From Pseudomonas fluorescens (GTDB taxonomy: Bacteria > Pseudomonadota > Gammaproteobacteria > Pseudomonadales > Pseudomonadaceae): a stretch of DNA of 34,687 nt. The stretch covers positions 1 to 34,687 of the forward strand of contig NZ_CABVHQ010000062.1 of NCBI RefSeq assembly GCF_902497895.1. The letters run 5' to 3'. Positions 1 through 6,837 of this stretch are shown here, piece after piece (positions within the stretch are counted from its first letter, which is position 1; every line of letters begins with the position of its first letter). The position numbers and the translations under genes were made by a program. The notes below the pieces were generated by a model. The model saw only the letters and a program-made list of their open reading frames with translations, was not told where the DNA came from and ran no database searches.

Positions 1-44
1 CTCCCACACTGGATCGGGGCATCCCACAGGTTCGGTGACGGCCT

Positions 45-422
45 TTAAGCGGTTTTCCAGGTAATCTCTTCTTCACCATCGGCGCTGATCCGAATCCAGC
101 GATCCGCCGACTCCTCGCCTTCGTCCTCGACCCAGGAACCCGGCGCGCAACGCACTTCCACGTTCAGCGCGGCGAAAGCTGCGCGGGCGCAGGCAATGTC
201 GTCGTCCCATTGGGTCTGGTCGCTGTCCAGGTGCAGGCTGTTCCACTTGCCCACGGCCTTCGGCAGCCAGGTCACTGGCACATTGCCGGCCTTGCATTTG
301 TAGGTCTGGCCCCTCTGCACCCAGTCGGTGCAAGGCCCCAGGGCCGTGCCGAGCCACGCGGCGATGGCCTTGTAGTCGACGTCGGCGTCTTTCAGGTAAA
401 TCTCGATATCGGGCTGGCGCAT
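45..422 (-). CDS. Conserved hypothetical small acidic protein
   Basis: A 125-residue protein of unknown function. I place the start at the ATG at 422 rather than upstream at 476, because GAGG sits 7 bases before it and the protein then begins MRQPDIEIYLKD; the upstream extension looks untranslated. The product is strongly acidic and rich in tryptophan (eight W, including WLG, WNS, WDDD, WVED and the C-terminal ITWK). It shows no signal peptide and no membrane segment, so it is probably a soluble cytoplasmic protein. It lies downstream of dapE-rlmA on the same strand, 81 bases after rlmA. From memory, a hypothetical gene occupies the same place next to rrmA-dapE-ndvB in P. aeruginosa, which suggests a vertically inherited Pseudomonas gene. 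I recognise no domain and assign no function. Confidence 0.75.
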   Translation of the reverse strand: MRQPDIEIYLKDADVDYKAIAAWLGTALGPCTDWVQRGQTYKCKAGNVPVTWLPKAVGKWNSLHLDSDQTQWDDDIACARAAFAALNVEVRCAPGSWVEDEGEESADRWIRISADGEEEITWKTA

Positions 423-446
423 GGATGTCCTCAATGCGGGTCTGAA

Positions 447-464
447 AAATCCATTCGCGGATTT
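447..464 (-). promoter_or_regulatory. Small perfect hairpin between rlmA and the hypothetical gene
   Basis: AAATCC and GGATTT form a 6-bp stem around a 6-base loop. On the minus strand the stem is followed by a short T run, so it may be a weak terminator or 5' leader hairpin for the hypothetical gene at 45-422. The low GC of the stem makes strong termination unlikely. Confidence 0.3.
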
Positions 465-503
465 AGTCGGCCTCAAGCGATGCTCAAGGCCATGAATTAA
501 GGA

Positions 504-1313
504 TTACTGAAGAACGAAGTAATCGTAGCGCATTGACACGCTGACCTCGAACGGCTCGGCCTGTTCGATGACATTCGCCCGCCGTTCGGCACTGGCGCGC
601 CAGCCGTGGGGTGTCATGGCCAATAGGTTGGCGCGATCCTGACCGCTGGCCAGGGTCAACTTGAAGTCGAGGGTTTCGCTGTGTTGCAACTGCATGCCAT
701 CGGGCACCAGTGCCAGATGCTTGTCATCGGTGTATTCACGCACCTCATCGTACAGGCGCTCACGCAATTCCATCAGATGGCCACTGGTCGGCCCGACCTT
801 CATCAAGCCGCCGCCGGGGCTGAGCAGGCGCTTGGCCTCAAGCCAGTCGAGAGGGCTGAATACGCTGGCGAGGAACTGGCAGCTGGCATCGGCCAAGGGC
901 ACACGGGCCATGCTGGCAATCAACCAGGTCAGCTGCGGATTGCGTCGGCAGGCGCGTTTCACCGCTTCGCGGGAGATATCCAGGGCGTAACCCTCGGCAT
1001 TGGGCAGGGCTTCGGCGATTTGCGCGGTGTAATAACCCTCGCCACAACCGATGTCCAGCCAGCGCTGCGGCGCGACTTCTGCGGCCAGTTCGGCCAGACG
1101 CTTGGCCACTGGCGCGTAATGGCCGGCGTTGAGGAAATCGCGACGGGCTTCGACCATCGCCTGGTTATCCCCAGGATCGCGGCTGTTCTTGTGCTGCACC
1201 GGCAGCAGGTTCAGGTAACCCTGCCGGGCGCGGTCGAACCGATGCCCGGCGGGGCAGGCCACGCCGTTGTCCACCGCGTTCAGCGGTTCGCTGCAGATCG
1301 GGCAGGTGAGCAT
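504..1313 (-). CDS. rlmA: 23S rRNA (guanine-N1)-methyltransferase RlmA
   Basis: A 269-residue SAM-dependent methyltransferase of the RlmA/RrmA family, which methylates N1 of a guanine in helix 35 of 23S rRNA (G745 in E. coli). The N-terminus carries the family's zinc finger (Cys4, Cys7, Cys20, His24) for rRNA recognition, and WLDIGCGEGYYT is the SAM-binding motif I. The length matches the family. The start is the ATG at 1313: it gives the expected MLTCPICSEPL beginning and shares its A with the TGA of dapE (TGATG), so translation is probably coupled. The longer upstream reading frame is dapE in another frame. No good ribosome binding site precedes the ATG, which fits re-initiation. The nucleoside modified in this organism is inferred from the family. 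Confidence 0.93.
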   Translation of the reverse strand: MLTCPICSEPLNAVDNGVACPAGHRFDRARQGYLNLLPVQHKNSRDPGDNQAMVEARRDFLNAGHYAPVAKRLAELAAEVAPQRWLDIGCGEGYYTAQIAEALPNAEGYALDISREAVKRACRRNPQLTWLIASMARVPLADASCQFLASVFSPLDWLEAKRLLSPGGGLMKVGPTSGHLMELRERLYDEVREYTDDKHLALVPDGMQLQHSETLDFKLTLASGQDRANLLAMTPHGWRASAERRANVIEQAEPFEVSVSMRYDYFVLQ

Positions 1314-2464
1314 CAGGCGAGCAACTTGATCAGGGTCTGGTAGTAGATTTCGGTCAGCACGTCGAGGTCGCTGGCCAGCACGCGTTCGTTGACCTGGTGG
1401 ATCGTTGCGTTGACCGGGCCCAGTTCGACCACTTGGGTACCCATGGTCGCAATGAAGCGTCCATCGGAGGTGCCACCGCTGGTGGAAGCCTGGGTTTCGC
1501 GCCCGGTGATGGCCTTGATGCTCGCCGACACCGCGTCGAGCAGTGCGCCCGGTTCGGTGAGGAAGGGCAGGCCGGACAGCGCCCACTCCACATGCCAGTC
1601 CAGACCATGCTTGTCGAGGATATCGGCGACGCGCTTTTGCAGGCCTTCGACAGTGGACTCGGTGGAAAAGCGGAAGTTGAACACGGCGACCAGATCACCG
1701 GGGATCACGTTGGTCGCGCCGGTGCCGGAATTCAGGTTGGAGATCTGGAAGCTGGTCGGCGGGAAGAAGCTGTTGCCGTGGTCCCAGTGCTCGGCGGCCA
1801 GTTCGGCCAGGGCCGGGGCGGCGAGATGGATCGGGTTCTTCGCCAGGTGCGGGTAGGCTACGTGGCCCTGTACACCGCGGACGGTGAGCCTGGCGCCGAG
1901 GGAGCCGCGACGACCATTCTTGACCACATCACCGACCAGCGTGGTGCTCGACGGCTCGCCGACGATGCACCAGTCCAGACGCTCCTTGCGCGCGACCAGG
2001 CGCTCGATCACCGCTTTGGTGCCGTGATGGGCCGGACCTTCTTCGTCACTGGTGATCAGGAAGGCCACCGAGCCCTTGTGGTCCGGATAATCGGCAACAA
2101 AGCGCTCGGCCGCCACCAGCATCGCCGCGAGGCTGCCTTTCATGTCCGCCGCGCCACGGCCGCAGAGCATGCCGTGTTCGTCGATCAGCGCATCGAACGG
2201 ATCGGTCTGCCAGGCTTGCACGGGGCCGGTCGGGACCACGTCGGTGTGGCCGGCGAAGCACAGTACCGGGCCAGGGTGTTTACCGTGGGTCGCCCAGAAG
2301 TTATCCACCTCTTCAATGCGCATTGGCTCCAGCTTGAAGCCGGCATCGCCCAGACGCTGCATCATCAGCTTCTGGCAATCGGCGTCGATCGGCGTCACCG
2401 AGGGACGGCGGATCAGGTCGCAGGCGAGTTGGAGGGTCGGCGAAAGGTCGGCGTGGGCCGTCAT
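1313..2464 (-). CDS. dapE: Succinyl-diaminopimelate desuccinylase DapE
   Basis: A 383-residue metallopeptidase of the M20 family that hydrolyses N-succinyl-L,L-diaminopimelate to L,L-diaminopimelate and succinate in the lysine and peptidoglycan pathway. Di-zinc ligands and catalytic residues are visible: His73 and Asp75 (AGHTDVVP), Asp107 (GAADMKG), Glu141-Glu142 (SDEEGPA), and a late His in NATIHQVNE. The start is the ATG at 2464, with GGAG 8 bases upstream and the standard beginning MTAHADLSPTLQLACDLI; the longer frame runs through a REPIN and is not coding. It is the first gene of a dapE-rlmA unit and overlaps rlmA by one base. Two other genes of the same pathway branch, dapD and dapC, lie 6-9 kb away on the same strand. 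Confidence 0.97.
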   Translation of the reverse strand: MTAHADLSPTLQLACDLIRRPSVTPIDADCQKLMMQRLGDAGFKLEPMRIEEVDNFWATHGKHPGPVLCFAGHTDVVPTGPVQAWQTDPFDALIDEHGMLCGRGAADMKGSLAAMLVAAERFVADYPDHKGSVAFLITSDEEGPAHHGTKAVIERLVARKERLDWCIVGEPSSTTLVGDVVKNGRRGSLGARLTVRGVQGHVAYPHLAKNPIHLAAPALAELAAEHWDHGNSFFPPTSFQISNLNSGTGATNVIPGDLVAVFNFRFSTESTVEGLQKRVADILDKHGLDWHVEWALSGLPFLTEPGALLDAVSASIKAITGRETQASTSGGTSDGRFIATMGTQVVELGPVNATIHQVNERVLASDLDVLTEIYYQTLIKLLA

Positions 2465-2498
2465 GTAAAAGCTCCGGTGTGCGCAGCACGATAAACCC

Positions 2499-2569
2499 GT
2501 AGGAGCTGCCGCAGGCTGCGATCTGTTGATTTTAAAGATCAAAAGATCGCAGCCTGCGGCAGCTCCTAC
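2499..2569. repeat. REPIN (two inverted REP sequences)
   Basis: GTAGGAGCTGCCGCAGGCTG at the left end and its exact reverse complement at the right end enclose a short AT-rich centre, giving a 71-base palindrome. Each REP arm has its own inner hairpin (GCC-GCA-GGC extended across a T-T mismatch). The layout is the REPIN type common in the P. fluorescens group and mobilised by RAYT transposases, none of which is encoded here. It lies between the ndvB terminator and dapE. Confidence 0.93.
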
Positions 2570-2597
2570 CGTGGAAAAAGGCGACCATTCTAAAGCA

Positions 2598-2623
2598 AAA
2601 CGGCGGCCCGAAGGCCGCCGTTT
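2598..2623 (-). terminator. Rho-independent terminator of ndvB
   Basis: An 11-bp perfect stem (AAACGGCGGCC/GGCCGCCGTTT) with, on the minus strand, a TTCG tetraloop and a following TTTTGCTTT run. It starts 20 bases after the ndvB stop codon and is a textbook intrinsic terminator. Confidence 0.9.
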
Positions 2624-2642
2624 AACCTTATCCAATAACAGA

Positions 2643-5231
2643 TCAGGCAGTCGCTGGCTCTGTGTCAGGTGCCGGTTTAGGCAGCGAAGACAGGAAGGCC
2701 ATGATCAGCGCCGCCAGATACGGCAGCGACTGCACCAGCAACATGGCGACCCAGAAGCGCATGTCGTAGCTTGGCAGGCCCTGCACCAGGCAGATGCCCA
2801 GCGCCGCGCCCCACAACATCAGCATGATGAACATCTCTTCCCGGGCTTCCGAGATCGCCAGCCAAAAACCGTGAGTAGCGGCATTTTTCGGCGTACGAAT
2901 GAACGGAATGCTGCTGGTGAAGAACCCGTACAACACCGCTTTGGCGATGGTGTGGGACAACGCCAGACCGGCCAGCGCCGCCGCGAATGCATCCTTCAGG
3001 TTGACCCCGACCGCACGACGGTAGAGGAAGATGATCTTGCCGACCTTGAACACGAACAGCGCCAGGGGCGGGATTGCGAAGATCAACAGCGGCGGATCGA
3101 CCCGTTGCGGCACGATGATCATCGCCGCCGACCACAACAGGGCACCGACCGTGAAGAAGATGTTCATGCCGTCCGCGACCCACGGCAACCAGCCCGCGAG
3201 GAAGTGATAGCGCTGGCCACGGGTCAGTTCGGTGTCTTTACCGCGAATCAGGCTGGCAGTGTGCCGCTTGATGATCTGAATCGCCCCATAGGCCCAGCGG
3301 AAACGCTGTTTCTTGAAGTCGATAAAGGTGTCGGGCATCAGGCCCTTGCCATAGCTGGTGTGGTAATACGCAGCCGACAAACCTTTTTCGAAGATCCGCA
3401 GACCCAGTTCGGCATCTTCACAGATGCACCAGTCGGCCCAGCCCAGTTCTTCGAGCACCGAACGGCGGGTCATGGTCATGGTGCCGTGCTGGATGATCGC
3501 GTCACGGTCGTTGCGAGTGACCATGCCGATATGGAAGAAACCCTTGTATTCCGAGTAGCAGAGCTTCTTGAAGGTGCTTTCGTTCTGGTCTCGATAATCC
3601 TGAGGGGACTGCACCACGGCGATTTTCGGGTCGGCGAAGTGCGGCACCATGTGCTTGAGCCAGTTCGGGTCGACGCAGTAGTCGGAGTCGATCACCGCGA
3701 TGACTTCGGCATCTGGAGCCGTGTGCGGAATCAGGTAATTCAGTGCGCCGCCCTTGAAGCCGGCCAGTGGCGCGACATGGAAGAACTTGAAGCGCGGACC
3801 GAGGGTTTCGCAGTAGGCCTGCACCGGTTCCCAGACCGCCGGGTCCTTGGTGTTGTTGTCGATGATCAGGACTTCAAAGTCCGGATAGTCGAGGTTGGCC
3901 AGGGCGTTGAGGGTCTGTTTGACCATCTCCGGTGGCTCGTTGTAGCAGGGCACGTGGATCGAGACTTTCGGTCGGTAGTCCGAATCGCCCACCACCGGCA
4001 GGAATTCACGCCGACGTTTGTGGGTCCAGACCGCCTCGGCCAGTTCGTGGGCCTCGGTCAGCAGCACGATAAACACCCCGAGCGCACCGAGGGCGAGGAG
4101 GAAGCCCACCGTCAGGCTGAACCAGGTGCTGTATTGCTGGCTGTAGTCGTAACCGATCCACACCAGCACCGAACCGCAGAGGAACGCGATAAAGGTCAGG
4201 AAGGTCCGGCCTCGCTGGCGCAGGGCCGAGCCGTCGATCAACAGCAAGGCCAGCGAGAGCATCGCCAGCACCACTGAACCGACGGCCAGGACCCGCCATT
4301 GCGGGATCGCGACCACGGGTCCTTCAAAGTTGAATTTCTGCTGGCGTGCGGCGTTGTAGACGCCCCAGTAGGCGCCCACCGAACCTTCATCGCTGGCCTT
4401 CCATGGCTGGTCGAAGGCTTCGATCACGAAGTAGTTGTAGCCCTGGCGGTTGAGCTTGTTCACCAGAGTGCGCAAGTAGATCGCCTGATCGGCCGGGGTC
4501 GCGTCAGCACCGCCACGCATGCGGCCATTGCTCGGCCAGCCAACCTCGGACAGCAGCAAGGGTTTTTTCGGAAACATCTTTTTCAGGTCGCGGGCGCGAT
4601 CGAGGACGAACTGCCCGGCTTCTTCCACCGGAACGAATTCCCAGTAAGGCAGTACGTGAGCGGCGATCAGGTCGACGTGCCTGGCCAGGCTCGGGTTCTC
4701 TTCCCAGACGTGCCACTGTTCGGAAGTGGTTACTGGCACTTTGACTGCCGCGCGCACGCGATCAAGCATCACGCTCAATTGCTCGGCGGTGATTTCCTTG
4801 CGGTAAATCGCCTCGTTACCGACAACCACTCGCACCACGCTGCGGGAGCTGTTGGCGATCTCGATGGCGCGCTGGATTTCGCGCTCGTTGCGCTCCAGAT
4901 CCGGACTGATCCAGATCCCCAGGGTCACCCGCAGGCCAAACTCTTCGGCCAGCTTGGGAATGTCGCCCAGGGTGCCGTCCACCGAATAGGTGCGGATATT
5001 GTCTGTCTGCTTGCTCATGATCTCCAGGTCGCGACGCATTTCATCGTCGGACGGGTACTGGTTTCTCTGAGGGTACTGGCCTTGCTGGAATGGCGAGTAG
5101 GAAAAACCGGAGATCTGTTCAGGCCAGTTGGGCGTTGTGACCGGGCGATTGACCAGCGCCCAGAAGCCGGTGAACAGCGCGGCAATCGCCAGCACCACTA
5201 CCAGGTTGAGTCCAAATTTACGCGATGACAT
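2643..5231 (-). CDS. ndvB: NdvB-type beta-glucan synthase (GH17-GT2 membrane fusion)
   Basis: An 862-residue inner-membrane protein joining a periplasmic GH17 domain to a family-2 glycosyltransferase. After an N-terminal membrane anchor (about residues 7-28), the GH17 domain shows the acid/base Glu140 (VVGNEAIYR) and nucleophile Glu229 (LLSEVGWPSNG). Several membrane helices follow, then the GT2 domain with D515-S-D517, the E605-D606 base motif and Q642-R-F-R-W646, and more helices to the C-terminus. Pseudomonas NdvB makes beta-1,3-linked (cyclic) glucans linked to biofilm antibiotic tolerance, and related GH17 domains act as beta-glucan transglycosylases. So UDP-glucose polymerisation with periplasmic remodelling is inferred. 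I chose the ATG at 5231; a TTG at 5249 would add six residues. Neither has a strong ribosome binding site. It is a single-gene unit ended by a strong terminator. Confidence 0.88.
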   Translation of the reverse strand: MSSRKFGLNLVVVLAIAALFTGFWALVNRPVTTPNWPEQISGFSYSPFQQGQYPQRNQYPSDDEMRRDLEIMSKQTDNIRTYSVDGTLGDIPKLAEEFGLRVTLGIWISPDLERNEREIQRAIEIANSSRSVVRVVVGNEAIYRKEITAEQLSVMLDRVRAAVKVPVTTSEQWHVWEENPSLARHVDLIAAHVLPYWEFVPVEEAGQFVLDRARDLKKMFPKKPLLLSEVGWPSNGRMRGGADATPADQAIYLRTLVNKLNRQGYNYFVIEAFDQPWKASDEGSVGAYWGVYNAARQQKFNFEGPVVAIPQWRVLAVGSVVLAMLSLALLLIDGSALRQRGRTFLTFIAFLCGSVLVWIGYDYSQQYSTWFSLTVGFLLALGALGVFIVLLTEAHELAEAVWTHKRRREFLPVVGDSDYRPKVSIHVPCYNEPPEMVKQTLNALANLDYPDFEVLIIDNNTKDPAVWEPVQAYCETLGPRFKFFHVAPLAGFKGGALNYLIPHTAPDAEVIAVIDSDYCVDPNWLKHMVPHFADPKIAVVQSPQDYRDQNESTFKKLCYSEYKGFFHIGMVTRNDRDAIIQHGTMTMTRRSVLEELGWADWCICEDAELGLRIFEKGLSAAYYHTSYGKGLMPDTFIDFKKQRFRWAYGAIQIIKRHTASLIRGKDTELTRGQRYHFLAGWLPWVADGMNIFFTVGALLWSAAMIIVPQRVDPPLLIFAIPPLALFVFKVGKIIFLYRRAVGVNLKDAFAAALAGLALSHTIAKAVLYGFFTSSIPFIRTPKNAATHGFWLAISEAREEMFIMLMLWGAALGICLVQGLPSYDMRFWVAMLLVQSLPYLAALIMAFLSSLPKPAPDTEPATA

Positions 5232-5337
5232 AGAGATTTCGGGTTCCAAAGGGAGTGGAACGAAGAACTGCCGGCAGGTGCCAAGCGGCGCGCATCCTAC
5301 ACTGGCCCTAGAGTGATCGTACAGCGAACAGAAAAAG

Positions 5338-5365
5338 ACCGGACGTTAGGCAATCCAGGTCCGGT
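5338..5365 (-). promoter_or_regulatory. Terminator-like hairpin in the probable ndvB leader
   Basis: ACCGGAC and GTCCGGT form a 7-bp perfect stem around a 14-base loop. Read on the minus strand it is followed at once by CTTTTTC, as in an intrinsic terminator. No gene ends here on the minus strand, and ndvB starts about 107 bases further on, so an attenuator or leader element is possible. Alternatively the inverted repeat could be an operator. Confidence 0.4.
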
Positions 5366-5376
5366 AAAGTTCTTTC

Positions 5377-5382
5377 ATTATG
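5377..5382 (-). promoter_or_regulatory. Candidate -10 box for ndvB
   Basis: CATAAT on the minus strand, about 146 bases upstream of the ndvB ATG and upstream of the leader hairpin. No good -35 box is visible at 16-18 bases, so the call is weak. A GAACTT hexamer at 5372-5367 resembles an AlgU -35 box, but the matching -10 (CCTAA) is poor. Confidence 0.25.
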
Positions 5383-5474
5383 CGTTGTAGGTAAATTCTT
5401 ATCTCGAGTAGGGCATTAAGTTGATGCTTGTGGCCGTTCGTACCTTGCTGTGTGGTCTTTAGCCTCGCCGGCTC

Positions 5475-5480
5475 TATAAT
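5475..5480 (+). promoter_or_regulatory. Candidate tcdA promoter, TATAAT -10 box
   Basis: A perfect TATAAT lies 26 bases before the tcdA ATG, which would give a leader of about 20 bases. The region 16-18 bases upstream (TGGTCT) is a poor -35 match, so strength rests on the -10 box. Confidence 0.5.
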
Positions 5481-5506
5481 GCGCGCCGGTTTTTGGGGTA
5501 ATGGTC

Positions 5507-6319
5507 ATGAGTACAGAAGATCCGCGGTTTGCTGGCGTCGCCCGTTTGTATGGCATTGAAGGCCTTGCGCGTTTGCGCGCGGCCCATGTGGCAATCATTG
5601 GGGTGGGCGGAGTCGGCTCCTGGGCGGCGGAAGCCATCGCCCGCTGCGGGGTGGGCGAGATCTCGCTGTTCGACCTGGATGACGTGTGTGTAAGCAACAG
5701 CAATCGTCAGTTGCACGCATTGGACAGCACTGTCGGCCGGGCGAAGGTCGAGGTGATGGCCGAACGCCTGCGCGGGATCAACCCGGATTGCACGGTGCAT
5801 GCGGTGGCCGACTTCGTCACTCGCGAGACCATGGCCGAGTACATCACCCCGGATATCGATTGCGTGATCGACTGCATCGACAGCGTCAACGCCAAGGCGG
5901 CGCTGATCGCCTGGTGCAAGCGCCGCAAGATCCAGATCATCACCACCGGCGGTGCCGGCGGGCAGATCGATCCGACGCTGATTCAAGTCTGTGACCTGAA
6001 CCGCACCTTCAATGATCCGCTGGCTTCCAAGGTTCGCTCTACCTTGCGCCGCGACTATGGCTTCTCACGCACCGTGACCCGCCATTACAGCGTGCCCTGC
6101 GTATTTTCCACTGAACAACTGCGCTATCCGAAACCGGATGGCAGCATTTGCCTGCAGAAGAGTTTTGTCGGCGATGGGGTAAAGCTCGACTGCGCCGGTG
6201 GTTTTGGCGCGGTGATGATGGTCACGGCGACCTTCGGCATGGTCGCGGCGACCAAGGCGGTGGACAAGATCGTTGCGGGCGTGCGGCGGCCGGCGGAACG
6301 GGTCAAACCTGTGGTTTGA
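5507..6319 (+). CDS. tcdA: tRNA threonylcarbamoyladenosine dehydratase TcdA (CsdL)
   Basis: A 270-residue E1-like (ThiF/MoeB superfamily) enzyme that uses ATP to convert t6A37 of ANN-decoding tRNAs to the cyclic form ct6A. The nucleotide-binding GVGGVGS loop is at residues 32-38, followed by the DLDDV strand, the NSNRQ motif, and CIDSVNAKA. A C-terminal hydrophobic segment (GGFGAVMMVTATFGMVAATKAV) resembles the membrane-associated tail of the family. I prefer the ATG at 5507 over that at 5501, because the GGGGTA ribosome binding site abuts the first ATG but is well spaced from the second. The gene converges on csdE-csdA. In E. coli csdA-csdE-csdL form one locus, and ct6A formation depends on CsdA and CsdE, so the neighbourhood supports the assignment. 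Confidence 0.93.
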   Translation: MSTEDPRFAGVARLYGIEGLARLRAAHVAIIGVGGVGSWAAEAIARCGVGEISLFDLDDVCVSNSNRQLHALDSTVGRAKVEVMAERLRGINPDCTVHAVADFVTRETMAEYITPDIDCVIDCIDSVNAKAALIAWCKRRKIQIITTGGAGGQIDPTLIQVCDLNRTFNDPLASKVRSTLRRDYGFSRTVTRHYSVPCVFSTEQLRYPKPDGSICLQKSFVGDGVKLDCAGGFGAVMMVTATFGMVAATKAVDKIVAGVRRPAERVKPVV

Positions 6320-6338
6320 AGGTTGACCGGGAGCCCCT

Positions 6339-6433
6339 GTAGGAGCTGCCGAAGGCTGCGATCTTTTCGGCGGATTGCGCGTTCTCTGAACGGACGCCAA
6401 GATCAAAAGATCGCAGCCTGCGGCAGCTCCTAC
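6339..6433. repeat. REPIN between tcdA and csdE
   Basis: Two inverted REP arms, GTAGGAGCTGCCGAAGGCTG at the left and the reverse complement of the GCA-loop version at the right, are separated by about 45 bases. The left arm has a GAA instead of a GCA hairpin loop. It sits exactly between the convergent tcdA and csdE genes, and its last bases contain the csdE stop codon. It may also act as a bidirectional transcript end. Confidence 0.92.
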
Positions 6434-6837
6434 ACGTCGCTGAGGCTCCGCATCCGCTGTAGCACAGCGTTGAGGCCATTACTGCGCGAAGGCGACAACT
6501 GCCGACTCAGGCCTAGCTGGTTAAACCAGTCCGGTAAATCCACTTGCTGTAACTCTTGCGCCGACAACCCGTTGACTCGCACCAGCAGCAGCGCCACCAG
6601 GCCGCGAATCAACCGCGCATCGCTGCTCGCAGCAAACTGCCAGTGACCGTCCTGCAAGGCGCCGATCAACCAGACCTGACTTTCGCAGCCATGCACCCGG
6701 TTGGCGTCGGTCTTGTCCGCCTCGTTCAAGGCTGGCAGCCGGTCGCCCCACTGCATCAGCAGACGTGCGCGCTGCTCCCACCCCGCGGCGGCCTGGAATG
6801 TTTTCAGCGCGCTCAGTGCTTCACCGGGCAGGCTCAT
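6430..6837 (-). CDS. csdE: Sulfur acceptor CsdE (SufE family)
   Basis: A 135-residue SufE-type protein that accepts persulfide sulfur from the cysteine desulfurase CsdA. The acceptor cysteine is Cys51 in the family motif RVHGCESQVWL. The ATG at 6837 overlaps the end of csdA as ATGA, so the two are translationally coupled; the longer frame is csdA sequence read out of frame. The length is slightly below E. coli CsdE. The C-terminus ends in LSDV, and the stop codon TAG lies inside the terminal GTAGGAG of the neighbouring REPIN, so the last residues could have been set by that insertion. The pairing with a CsdA-like partner and tcdA favours csdE over sufE. Confidence 0.9.
   Translation of the reverse strand: MSLPGEALSALKTFQAAAGWEQRARLLMQWGDRLPALNEADKTDANRVHGCESQVWLIGALQDGHWQFAASSDARLIRGLVALLLVRVNGLSAQELQQVDLPDWFNQLGLSRQLSPSRSNGLNAVLQRMRSLSDV

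Larger units (their letters stand above)
5232..5506. promoter_or_regulatory. Divergent control region between ndvB and tcdA
   Basis: These 275 bases carry no credible gene. They hold a candidate tcdA promoter near 5475, a terminator-like hairpin at 5338-5365 on the ndvB side, and a CATAAT box on the minus strand at 5377-5382 upstream of that hairpin. The composition is more AT-rich than the flanking genes, as expected for promoters. Confidence 0.6.

Noticed and set aside
1..8. CTCCCACA at the left edge, like the end of another REP family
   Set aside because: Only eight bases are visible, too few to call a repeat.
2526..4277. A 583-codon plus-strand frame opposite ndvB
   Set aside because: It starts inside a REPIN, crosses the ndvB terminator, and is rich in H/R/Q as shadow frames are. 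The minus-strand GH17-GT2 protein explains the region.
5346..5372. Possible AlgU promoter for ndvB (GAACTT-N16-CCTAA)
   Set aside because: The -35 is perfect, but the -10 matches the TCTGA consensus at only three of five positions, and it overlaps an inverted repeat that explains part of the sequence.
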